From assembly GCF_025643595.1 (NCBI RefSeq), contig NZ_CP102826.1, positions 1,612,001-1,676,000 of the forward strand: a DNA stretch of 64,000 bases. The letters are read 5' to 3'. Position 1 is the first letter of the stretch; every line of letters begins with the position of its first letter. A program made the translations under genes and the position numbers. This document shows, piece after piece, positions 9,272 through 16,063 of this stretch. The DNA is from Saccharopolyspora rosea. Its GTDB lineage: Bacteria; Actinomycetota; Actinomycetes; Mycobacteriales; Pseudonocardiaceae. The notes under the pieces are model-generated. The model was not told the DNA's origin, made no database searches, and saw only the letters and a program-made list of their open reading frames with translations.

Positions 9272-10315
9272 TCACGCCGCCACCTCGACCACCAGCTTGC
9301 CGGCGAAGTCCTTGGCGGTGAACGCCTCCTGCGCCTCGCGCAGGGCGTGCAGCGGGAAGGTGCCCGCGAGCAGCGGAGCCAGCTCGCCGCGCGCGACGTG
9401 GCCGATGACGTCGGCGAAGTCCTGGTGGGTGCCGAACGAGGAACCGACCAACCGCAGCTGGCGCAGGTAGATCGTCCGCAGGTCCGCCTGCACCACCGGC
9501 CCCGCGATGCCGCCCGCGACGACGTAGCGGCCCAGCGGCGCGAGCGCGCCCAGCAGCGGGCCGAACAGCGGTCCGGCCACCACGTCGGCGACGACCTCCG
9601 GTTCGCCGCCCGCCGCGTCCCGCACCCGGGCCGCGAGATCGGCGGTGTCGCGGTCCACGGCGGCGTGCGCGCCGAGCCGCAGCGCGCGGTCCCGCTTCGC
9701 CGCGCTGGTCACCGCGACGGTCCGGGCGCCGCGCAACGCGGCCAGCTGGACCAGCGCCGACCCGACGCCACCGGCGGCCCCGGTGACGACCACGGTCTCG
9801 CCCGCCCGGACCTCGGCCCGGCCCAGCATCCGCGCCGCGGTCGAGTACGCGGTGGGGAAGGTGGCCAGCTCGGCGTCGGTGAGCGCGCTGTCGACCGGGT
9901 GGGCGTTGGCCGCGGGGACGGTGACGAACTCGGCGAACCCGCCGTCGCGTTCGCTGCCGAGGTAGTCCGTGGTCACCAGCTCGCGTTCGGTCCCGGTGTA
10001 GAGCATCGGGTCCACCACGACCCGCTGCCCGAGCGCGGGCCCGTCGACGCCCTCGCCGACCTGGTCGATCCGGCCGACCACGTCGGCCCCCTGGATGCGG
10101 GGGAAGGTGAGCGGGAGACGGCGCCAGCCGGTTCCGGCCGACGGGTCGTCGGCGGCCCCGTAGGCGCCCTGGCGGGTCCAGATGTCGGTGTTGTTGATGC
10201 CCGTCGCGGCGACCCGGACCCGGACCTCACCGGGCCCTGCCGCCGGTTCGGGCACGTCGTCCCGGTATTCCAGCTTCTCCGTGCCGCCGAAGCCGGTGAG
10301 CAGCACTGCGCGCAT
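9272..10315 (-). CDS. Zinc-independent alcohol dehydrogenase/quinone oxidoreductase (MDR superfamily)
   Basis: Cytoplasmic NADPH-dependent MDR oxidoreductase, 347 aa, of the quinone oxidoreductase type. The N-terminal GroES-like part has GEVRVRVAATGINNTDIWTR (Asn-Asn in place of the zinc ligands), and the Rossmann motif is TGAAGGVGSALVQLA. No structural zinc Cys set is present. Start ATG 10315 has AGGAGG upstream. It is divergent from a TetR gene, with two TetR-type operators between them, so it is almost certainly the regulated target. Likely role: detoxification of a quinone or enal that is also the inducer. Confidence 0.86.
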   Translation of the reverse strand: MRAVLLTGFGGTEKLEYRDDVPEPAAGPGEVRVRVAATGINNTDIWTRQGAYGAADDPSAGTGWRRLPLTFPRIQGADVVGRIDQVGEGVDGPALGQRVVVDPMLYTGTERELVTTDYLGSERDGGFAEFVTVPAANAHPVDSALTDAELATFPTAYSTAARMLGRAEVRAGETVVVTGAAGGVGSALVQLAALRGARTVAVTSAAKRDRALRLGAHAAVDRDTADLAARVRDAAGGEPEVVADVVAGPLFGPLLGALAPLGRYVVAGGIAGPVVQADLRTIYLRQLRLVGSSFGTHQDFADVIGHVARGELAPLLAGTFPLHALREAQEAFTAKDFAGKLVVEVAA

Positions 10316-10331
10316 CTCGTCCTCCTGAGGT

Positions 10332-10345
10332 ATACCGACCGGTAT
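10332..10345. promoter_or_regulatory. TetR operator 1 (in front of the MDR oxidoreductase)
   Basis: ATACCGACCGGTAT: arms ATACCG and CGGTAT around a 2-bp centre. It lies 17 bp before the oxidoreductase start and matches a second copy at 10383-10396 read on the other strand with one mismatch. Binding by the adjacent TetR is inferred. Confidence 0.7.
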
Positions 10346-10382
10346 GGTTACCACGGAATCACGGTAGGGACGTTGCGTCCAC

Positions 10383-10396
10383 ACACCGGTCGGTAT
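10383..10396. promoter_or_regulatory. TetR operator 2 and leaderless tetR promoter
   Basis: ACACCGGTCGGTAT is the inverse of operator 1 with one change. It runs into the -10 box TATAGT (10394-10399), which is only 7 bp before the tetR ATG at 10407, so the transcript should be leaderless and directly blocked by bound TetR: autoregulation. Confidence 0.68.
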
Positions 10397-10406
10397 AGTC
10401 GGCGCC

Positions 10407-10988
10407 ATGGCTGACGTGGTGGAGCTGCTGGACGATCTGACCCCCGCCGGGCGGCGGGTGCTCGACGTGGCCGCCGGGCTGTTCTACCGGCAGGGCATCC
10501 ACGCCGTCGGGGTGGACGCCATCGCCGCGGACGCCGGGGTCACCAAGAAGACCCTCTACACCTGCTTCGGCTCGAAGGACCGCCTGGTCACCGCGTACCT
10601 GATCGAGCGCGACCGGCGCTGGCGGGAGTGGCTGGAACCGCGGCTGGGCGAGGTCGCCGCACCGCGCGAGGCGCTGCTCGCGGTGTTCGACGCGCTGGAG
10701 GAGTGGATGGGCGGCGGTGACTTCCGGGGCTGCGGCTTCGTCAACGCGCTCGCGGAGATCCCCGAGGCCGACCACCCGGCCAGGGCCGTCATCGCCGAGC
10801 AGAAGCGGTGGATGCGCGAGCGCTTCGCGCGTCTCGCGGCCGATGCCGCGCTCGCCGATCCCGAGGACTTCGCCGACAGCGCCTTCCTGCTCTACGAGGG
10901 CGCCACCGTGGCCGCTTCCGCGGGCATCCCCGGGGCGGTCCGGCAGGCGCGCCGCACCGCGGAGCGGTTGCTGGCCGGCGAGGGGTGA
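10407..10988 (+). CDS. TetR/AcrR family transcriptional repressor
   Basis: Ligand-responsive repressor of 193 aa. The N-terminal helix-turn-helix is clear: GLFYRQGIHAVGVDAIAADAG followed by TKKTLYTCFGSKDRLV, close to residues 20-65, and the rest is the all-helical ligand domain. The start ATG lies 7 bp after a TATAGT -10 box, so the mRNA is probably leaderless. The gene is divergent from the MDR oxidoreductase, and both promoters carry the ATACCG/CGGTAT palindrome. Inducer unknown. Confidence 0.9.
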   Translation: MADVVELLDDLTPAGRRVLDVAAGLFYRQGIHAVGVDAIAADAGVTKKTLYTCFGSKDRLVTAYLIERDRRWREWLEPRLGEVAAPREALLAVFDALEEWMGGGDFRGCGFVNALAEIPEADHPARAVIAEQKRWMRERFARLAADAALADPEDFADSAFLLYEGATVAASAGIPGAVRQARRTAERLLAGEG

Positions 10989-11006
10989 CCTGGCGCGGCG
11001 CCGCGG

Positions 11007-11105
11007 TCACGCCGCCTCGGGAGCCGGCAGCGCCTGGAGGGCGGACGGGGCGCGGGCCGGCCGTGCCGCGTGGACGTCGGCCAGCGCCTTGAAGACCTCG
11101 TCCAT
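11007..11105 (-). pseudogene. Possible remnant of an ArsR-family regulator (32 codons)
   Basis: A short frame opens MDEVFKALAD, which is the usual opening of ArsR/SmtB-type regulators, but the family continuation (helix-turn-helix) is absent: the frame runs VHAARPARAPSALQ and stops after 32 codons. It lies 42 bp downstream of the GntR stop on the same strand and has only GAGG touching the ATG as a ribosome site. I read it as an internally deleted gene stump; chance similarity of ten residues cannot be excluded. Confidence 0.3.
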
Positions 11106-11147
11106 CCTCGACCGTTGGCGGGGAACGCGCGACCGTCCGGCCGCACG

Positions 11148-11816
11148 TCAACGCCGGTCGTTCGCCGGGATCGTGGTGCGCAGCGCCCGCACCGCGTGCG
11201 CGCGGTGTTCGTCCAGCAGGCGCACCAGGTCCGCGCGCCTGCGCTCGGTCGCGGCCGCCACGATCGCGGTGTGCTCGCGGCGGACGCGCGCGCGGTTGTG
11301 GTCCGAGTTGTAGTACACCGCGCGGTAGGCGTCGGTGGCGTCCCACAGGGTGCGCACCACGCGCACCAGCCGCGGCATCCCGGACGGTTCCAGGAGCGCG
11401 AAGTGGAACCGCCGGTTCGCGGCGATCATCCCGACCAGGTCGCCGTCGTCGGCGGCCCGTTCGACGTCCCGCCGCGCGTCGTCGACGCGGGCCAGGTCGG
11501 TGTCGGTGAACCGCTCCACGGCGACCGACGCGGCCTCGGACTCCAGCAGCTCCCGCATCCGGTAGACCTCCAGCAGGTCGGCCAACGACAGCTCGGCGAC
11601 CGAATAGCCGCGGTGCGGTTGGTACACGACCTGGCCCTCGGCCTCCAGCGTCTTCAGCGCCTCGCGCAGCGGCACCCGGCTCACGCCGAGGCGCTGCGCG
11701 ATCGCGTCCTGCCGGATCGGTTGGCCGGGGGAGAGCTCCCCGGCGACGATCGCGCTGCGCAGCTCGCCGAGCACGAACTCCTGCGTGGTCGGCGGACGTC
11801 GCGGGCTGTCGGGCAT
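11148..11816 (-). CDS. GntR family regulator, FCD (FadR-type) subfamily
   Basis: Transcription factor of 222 aa. The N-terminal winged helix shows LRSAIVAGELSPGQPIRQDAIAQ and RLGVSRVPLREALKTLEAEG near residues 20-60; the C-terminal FCD domain is all helical, with metal-binding type residues (RFHFALLEPSG, RREHTAIVAA). The ATG at 11816 follows GGGAG. The gene is divergent from the CoA-transferase/glutaryl-CoA dehydrogenase operon, and a palindrome TTGGATCCAA lies between them, so it is most likely the local repressor responding to glutarate or a CoA ester. The effector is an inference. Confidence 0.88.
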   Translation of the reverse strand: MPDSPRRPPTTQEFVLGELRSAIVAGELSPGQPIRQDAIAQRLGVSRVPLREALKTLEAEGQVVYQPHRGYSVAELSLADLLEVYRMRELLESEAASVAVERFTDTDLARVDDARRDVERAADDGDLVGMIAANRRFHFALLEPSGMPRLVRVVRTLWDATDAYRAVYYNSDHNRARVRREHTAIVAAATERRRADLVRLLDEHRAHAVRALRTTIPANDRR

Positions 11817-11865
11817 CGGGCTCCCGGGGTCGAACGGGGTTGACCGCAGTCGGTACGACTGTATA

Positions 11866-11875
11866 TTGGATCCAA
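11866..11875. promoter_or_regulatory. Candidate GntR operator
   Basis: Perfect 10-bp palindrome TTGGATCCAA in an AT-richer patch (GTATATTGGATCCAAAATC) in the 163-bp gap between the divergent GntR and CoA-transferase genes. FCD-type GntR proteins bind short palindromes in such gaps. Binding is inferred. Confidence 0.5.
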
Positions 11876-11979
11876 AATCGCCGTGACGCAAGCCACTGCC
11901 GCCTCCCGGTCCGGACTCCGGTGGCGCGCGTGGGCACGACCGCAGGCGCCCGCGGACGGGGCGCGGAAGGGCTGGGCGC

Positions 11980-13164
11980 ATGGACGCAACGCTGCCGCTG
12001 GACGGCGTGCTCGTCGCGGACTTCAGCCGCGTGCTGGCCGGTCCGTACGCGAGCATGTTGCTCGCCGACCTCGGGGCGACCGTGATCAAGGTCGAGCGCC
12101 CGGGCACCGGTGACGACACCCGCTCCTGGGGTCCACCGTGGACCGAGCGCGGCTCGTCCTACTTCGAGTCGGTCAACCGCGGCAAGCGCAGCGTCGAACT
12201 GGACCTCGACGACCCGGACGACCTCGCGGCCGCGCGGGAACTGGTGCGGCGTGCCGACGTCCTGGTGCAGAACTTCCGACCCGGCTCGCTGGCCCGCCAC
12301 GGCCTGGACCACGAGAGCGCGCGGGAGCTGAACCCGCGGTTGATCTACACCTCGATCTCCGGCTTCGGCAGCGGGGAGGGCGCCGACCTGCCCGGCTACG
12401 ACTTCGTGGTGCAGGCGGTGGGCGGCCTGATGAGCATCACCGGCGACGCCGACGGTCCGCCGACCAAGGTCGGCGTGGCCCTGGTCGACGTGCTGACCGG
12501 CAAGGACGCCGCGTTCGGCATCATGGCCGCGTTGCGCCACCGGGAGCGCACCGGCACCGGCCAGCACGTCGAGGTGAACCTGCTGTCCAGCCTGCTGGCA
12601 TCGCTGGTGAACCAGATGAGCGGCATGCTCGCCACCGGCGTCCCACCGCAGCGGATGGGCAACCGGCACCCCAGCATCGCGCCCTACGAGACGTTGCGCT
12701 GCGAGGACGCCTTCCTGGCCGTGGCGGTCGGCAACGACGCCCAGTTCCGGCGCCTCACCGAGGCGCTCGGCCTGGTCGGCGTCGCCGACGACGAACGGTT
12801 CGCGACCAACGCGCAGCGCGTGGCCAACCGGGACGAACTGGTGCGCCTGCTGGAGAACGTGCTCGGCGCGCGCACCGCCGCCGACTGGCAGCAGCGCCTG
12901 CAGGCGGTCGGGATCGCCTGCGGCCAGGTCAACGACCTGGCCCGCGCCGTGCACTACGCCGAGTCGCTGGGGCTGCGACCGATGGTCGACCCGGGCGGCG
13001 GCGCGGCCATGCAGGTGCGCACTCCCATCGACTTCTCCGGTTTCGACGGCGCCGCACCGACGCCGCCGCCGGAGCTCGGCGAGCACACCGAGGAGGTCCT
13101 CGCGTGGCTCGGCGATTCCGCACGACGACTTCCCACGACCGCTGCCAGGAGGACCGTCCGATGA
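11980..13164 (+). CDS. CaiB/BaiF family III CoA-transferase, probably succinyl-CoA:glutarate CoA-transferase
   Basis: Transfers CoA between acids through an aspartyl-CoA thioester. The 394-aa protein carries the family opening GVLVADFSRVLAGPYASMLL, then ATVIKVERPGTGD and YFESVNRGKRS; the catalytic aspartate is Asp170 in ALVDVLTGKD. The stop overlaps the start of a glutaryl-CoA dehydrogenase (ATGA). This pairing matches the mammalian SUGCT-GCDH step and bacterial glutarate catabolism: glutarate is activated here and oxidised by the next enzyme. The substrate is therefore inferred from the neighbour; the family also handles other dicarboxylates. Confidence 0.88.
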   Translation: MDATLPLDGVLVADFSRVLAGPYASMLLADLGATVIKVERPGTGDDTRSWGPPWTERGSSYFESVNRGKRSVELDLDDPDDLAAARELVRRADVLVQNFRPGSLARHGLDHESARELNPRLIYTSISGFGSGEGADLPGYDFVVQAVGGLMSITGDADGPPTKVGVALVDVLTGKDAAFGIMAALRHRERTGTGQHVEVNLLSSLLASLVNQMSGMLATGVPPQRMGNRHPSIAPYETLRCEDAFLAVAVGNDAQFRRLTEALGLVGVADDERFATNAQRVANRDELVRLLENVLGARTAADWQQRLQAVGIACGQVNDLARAVHYAESLGLRPMVDPGGGAAMQVRTPIDFSGFDGAAPTPPPELGEHTEEVLAWLGDSARRLPTTAARRTVR

Positions 13165-14354
13165 GTGCCGCTGGACACCGCCCCGCCTTCGACCCGCACG
13201 ACCCGCTCGGGATCGACGCCGAGCTGACCGAGGAACAGCTCGCCATCCGCGACAGCGTGCGGGCGCTGTGCCGCGACCACGTCGACCCGCACATCGCCGA
13301 GTGGTACGAGCGCGGCGAGTTCCCGCAGGTCCGCGAAATCGCTCGGGAACTCGGCAAGCTCGGGGTGCTCGGCATGCACCTGGAGGGCTACGGCTGCGCC
13401 GGGCTGTCCGCTGTGGACTACGGCGTGGTGTGCGAGGAGGTGGAAGCCTGCGACTCCGGCCTGCGCTCGCTGGTCTCAGTGCAGGGATCGCTGGCGATGT
13501 TCGCGATCTGGCGCTGGGGTTCCGAGGAGCACAAGCAGCAGTGGCTGCCGAGGATGGCCGCGGGCGAGGCGCTGGGCTGCTTCGGGCTGACCGAGCCGGA
13601 CCACGGTTCCGACCCGGCCTCGATGCGCACCGCCGCGCGCCGCGACGGCTCCGACTGGGTGCTCAACGGTCGCAAGATGTGGATCACCAACGGCAGCGTC
13701 GCCTCCGTCGCCGTGGTGTGGGCGCGCACCGACGAAGGCGTGCGCGGCTTCGTCGTGCCCACCGACACGCCCGGCTTCTCCGCGCCGGAGATCAAGCACA
13801 AGGGCTCGCTGCGCGCCTCGGTGACCAGCGAACTGGTCCTCGACGACGTCCGGTTGCCCGCCGACGCGGTGCTGCCCGAGGTCACCGGCCTGCGCGGTCC
13901 GCTGAGCTGCCTCAACGAAGCGCGCTACGGGATCGTCTGGGGCGCGACCGGTGCGGCCCGCAGCTGCCTGGAGGCGGCGATGGACTACGCGGGCACCCGG
14001 GAGCAGTTCGGCCGCCCCATCGGCGGGTTCCAGCTCACCCAGGCCAAACTCGCCGACATGGCCGTCCGAGTCCACAACGGACGGTTGCTGGCGCTGCACC
14101 TCGGCCGCCGCAAGGACGCCGGAACGCTGCTGCCGCAGCAGATCAGCTTCGGCAAGCTGGACAACGTGCGGGGCGCCCTGGAAGTCGCCCGCACCGCCCG
14201 CACGATCCTCGGCGCCAACGGCATCTCCTTGGAGTACCCGGTCATCCGCCACATGGCCAACCTGGAGTCGGTGCTCACCTACGAGGGCACCAGCGAGATG
14301 CACGCCTTGACCATCGGACAAGCCCTCACCGGCCACAACGCCTTCCGGGGGTGA
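13161..14354 (+). CDS. gcdH: Glutaryl-CoA dehydrogenase
   Basis: FAD enzyme that oxidises and decarboxylates glutaryl-CoA to crotonyl-CoA in lysine/tryptophan/glutarate degradation. The 397-aa protein shows the acyl-CoA dehydrogenase signatures CFGLTEPDHGSDPASMRT and WITNGSVASVAVVWA. The GcdH-specific stretches include SLRASVTSELVLDDVRLP, LSCLNEARYGIVWGATGAA and LTYEGTSEMHALTIG, with the catalytic base Glu375. Length and motifs fit GcdH better than generic acyl-CoA dehydrogenases. Translationally coupled to the CoA-transferase (ATGA overlap) and probably controlled by the divergent GntR. Crotonyl-CoA would need hydratase and a 3-hydroxybutyryl-CoA dehydrogenase such as the one at 8375. Confidence 0.92.
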   Translation: MSAAGHRPAFDPHDPLGIDAELTEEQLAIRDSVRALCRDHVDPHIAEWYERGEFPQVREIARELGKLGVLGMHLEGYGCAGLSAVDYGVVCEEVEACDSGLRSLVSVQGSLAMFAIWRWGSEEHKQQWLPRMAAGEALGCFGLTEPDHGSDPASMRTAARRDGSDWVLNGRKMWITNGSVASVAVVWARTDEGVRGFVVPTDTPGFSAPEIKHKGSLRASVTSELVLDDVRLPADAVLPEVTGLRGPLSCLNEARYGIVWGATGAARSCLEAAMDYAGTREQFGRPIGGFQLTQAKLADMAVRVHNGRLLALHLGRRKDAGTLLPQQISFGKLDNVRGALEVARTARTILGANGISLEYPVIRHMANLESVLTYEGTSEMHALTIGQALTGHNAFRG

Positions 14355-14377
14355 CTTTTCCCCATCGGCTGGTCGAT

Positions 14378-14711
14378 GCCTGTCTTTGAACTCGTTTTGG
14401 GGGCGGTGCCGGTGGCGGAACCTCAGAGCCTGTCTTCGAACTCCTTTTGCGTAGCGGTGCCGGTGGCGGAACCTCAGCGGCCCGCCCGTCACCCGACCAC
14501 CACCCCCACGGAGGCGCTTCGCGCCACAGCCACATCGACTGCGGAAGCCCCTCCTGATGTATGCCCAATACACGGCGTCGGGGCTGTCCTCGCGAGACGA
14601 CCGCTGAGAACCCGCGGCGGTGCAAGTTGCTTGCGTACTCACCGAAAGAGAAAGCGGCTGGCGCCGCTTGCCACGCGGGTTCCGGGAGCAGGTTCAAAGA
14701 CAGGCACTCAG
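14378..14711. repeat. Intergenic repeat, copy A (full length, double left end)
   Basis: Fills most of the 514-bp gene-free stretch after gcdH. The left end GCCTGTCTTTGAACTCG is at 14378 and a second left unit GCCTGTCTTCGAACTCC at 14428; each is followed by a GCGGTGCCGGTGGCGGAACCTCAG-like segment. The body follows, then the inverted right end GTTCAAAGACAGGC near 14692-14705. The body (about 14467-14658) is almost identical to copy B. It contains a hairpin GGCGC-TTC-GCGCC (14513-14525). No credible protein is encoded. Confidence 0.85.
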
Positions 14712-14860
14712 CGGCCCGCCCGTCGCCCGACCACCGCCCCCCGACGACGCGCTGACGCGCCGCCGTGCTCGTCGGAGAACCCGCGGCGGTGCCAGCGCGG
14801 CGGGACCACTCACCGGAAGAGGAAGCGCCACGAGGGCGGTGTCTGCCCGATGGGGCGCGG
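14712..14860. repeat. Degenerate partial body of the same repeat (copy A2)
   Basis: Directly after copy A's right end the sequence restarts as CGGCCCGCCCGTCGCCCGACC, then gives GAGAACCCGCGGCGGTGCC (14776 region) and ACTCACCGGAAGAGGAAGCG, a diverged second version of the body without the central GATGTATG segment. It ends at about 14860, just before the SDR stop. The small hairpin is kept in altered form (GCGC-TGAC-GCGC near 14749-14760). Confidence 0.65.
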
Positions 14861-14868
14861 AACCCGTG

Positions 14869-15627
14869 TCACCACACGGTGAAGCCGCCGTCGATGACGA
14901 CGTTGCTGCCGGTGACGAAGCTGCTGGCGTCGGAGGCGAGGTAGACCGCGAGCGGGCCGATCTCGCGGGGTTCGGCGACGCGGCCCAGCGGGGTCTGGGC
15001 CACCCAGCCGTCGTACCAGTCCGGTTTGGTGGTGCGGACACCGGTGAGCAGCTCGGTGCCGGTGTAGCCGGGGGAGATGGAGTTGACCCGCACGCCGCGG
15101 CCGCCCCACTCGCCGGCGAGGGACTTGGTGAGCATGATGACCCCGGCCTTGGAAGCGTTGTAGGACGCCTGCGGCTGAGGGTGGTTCGAGATGATCCCGG
15201 ACATCGACGCGAGGTTGACGATCGAGCCGGAACCCTGCGCCAGCATCACCTTCCCGACCTCGCGGCAGCACCAGAACACCGCATCCAGGTTCAGGCCCAC
15301 CACGGTCCGCCACGACTCGTCCGACATGGACTCCGCGGGTTCGTTGCGGACGGTTCCGGCGTTGTGCACGGACACGTCGATGCGCCCGTGATCGGCCGCG
15401 ACGGAGCCGATCACCTCGGCCACCGCGGCGGAGTCGGTGACGTCGAGCTTCCGGAACTCGCCGTCGACCTCGGCGGCGGCGCGTTCGCCCGTCTCCGGGT
15501 TGATCTCGGCGATCACCACGCGCGCACCGGCCGATCGCAGCGCCTTGGCGATCTCCAGACCGATGCCCTGGCCACCCCCGGTGACCAGCGCGACCCTGTC
15601 CTGCAACGAGAAGATCTCGGTTCCCAT
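14869..15627 (-). CDS. Short-chain dehydrogenase/reductase (SDR)
   Basis: NAD(P)-dependent oxidoreductase of 252 aa, classical SDR. The cofactor motif is TGGGQGIG at residues 16-23, NNAG is replaced by HNAG, and the catalytic residues are Ser143, Tyr156 and Lys160 (ASYNASKAG). The ending is the standard SSFVTGSNVVIDGG. Asp/Glu after the second strand (IAEIN) suggests NAD(H). The start ATG 15627 has no clear ribosome site and could be leaderless; a GTG at 15675 would add 16 residues. The gene is isolated between two direct copies of the intergenic repeat. Substrate unknown; sugar alcohol or polyol dehydrogenases of this form are common. Confidence 0.88.
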   Translation of the reverse strand: MGTEIFSLQDRVALVTGGGQGIGLEIAKALRSAGARVVIAEINPETGERAAAEVDGEFRKLDVTDSAAVAEVIGSVAADHGRIDVSVHNAGTVRNEPAESMSDESWRTVVGLNLDAVFWCCREVGKVMLAQGSGSIVNLASMSGIISNHPQPQASYNASKAGVIMLTKSLAGEWGGRGVRVNSISPGYTGTELLTGVRTTKPDWYDGWVAQTPLGRVAEPREIGPLAVYLASDASSFVTGSNVVIDGGFTVW

Positions 15628-15731
15628 GCCCAGAACGTACGCGGCCACGCCGCCGCGTTCCAGAGCGAACTCCACTGCGCCTGCCTTCGAACCCGGTTCC
15701 TTCCCGAACGGTCACGGGCGGGCCGCTGAGT

Positions 15732-16063
15732 GCCTGTCTTTGAACTCGTTGTGCGGGGCGGTGCCGGGAGCGGAACCTCAGCGGCCCGCCCGTCACCCGA
15801 CCACCACCCCCACGGAGGCGCTTCGCGCCACAGCCACATCGACTGCGGAAGCCCCTCCTGATGTATGCCCAATACACGGCGTCGGGGCTGTCTCGCGAGA
15901 CGACCGCTGAGAACCCGCGGCGGTGCCGGTTGCTTGCGTACTCACCGAAAGAGAAAGCGGCTCACGCCACTTACCACGCCCGTCGGAACCAAGTTCAAAG
16001 ACAGGCACTGAGGTTCCGCCACCGGCACCGCTACCCAAAAAGAGTTCGAAGACAGGCGCTCAG
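15732..16063. repeat. Intergenic repeat, copy B (full length, double right end)
   Basis: Occupies most of the 432-bp gap between the SDR start and the amidase stop. The left end is GCCTGTCTTTGAACTCG at 15732. The body (15771-15961) is nearly identical to copy A in the same orientation, with the hairpin GGCGC-TTC-GCGCC at 15817-15829. The inner right end GTTCAAAGACAGGC is at 15993-16006 and the outer right end GAGTTCGAAGACAGGC at 16042-16057. The outer edge runs into the amidase stop codon (TGA 16060-16062 on the minus strand). A further degenerate left end (GCCTGCCTTCGAACCCG) begins near 15680, beside the SDR start. Confidence 0.85.

Noticed and set aside
10789-13086. A 765-codon open frame on the minus strand
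   Set aside because: It runs opposite to the GntR/CoA-transferase region, has low-complexity Arg/Ala/Gly composition and no recognisable domain; it is a shadow of high-GC coding DNA. The same holds for other long frames, for example opposite hyuA and phosphoketolase.
14376-14882. Open frames inside the repeat copies (starting near 14376, 14561 and 15437)
   Set aside because: They are produced by the repeat sequence itself, change frame between copies and resemble no protein; the repeat reads better as a structured non-coding element.
15680-16060. GGTTCGAA-type stretches as tRNA T-arms
   Set aside because: No anticodon or acceptor stems surround them; GTTCGAAGAC belongs to the repeat ends.
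14378-16063. Insertion sequence with transposase around the SDR gene
   Set aside because: No transposase-like protein or DDE motif is found between the repeats; the only gene there is an ordinary SDR.
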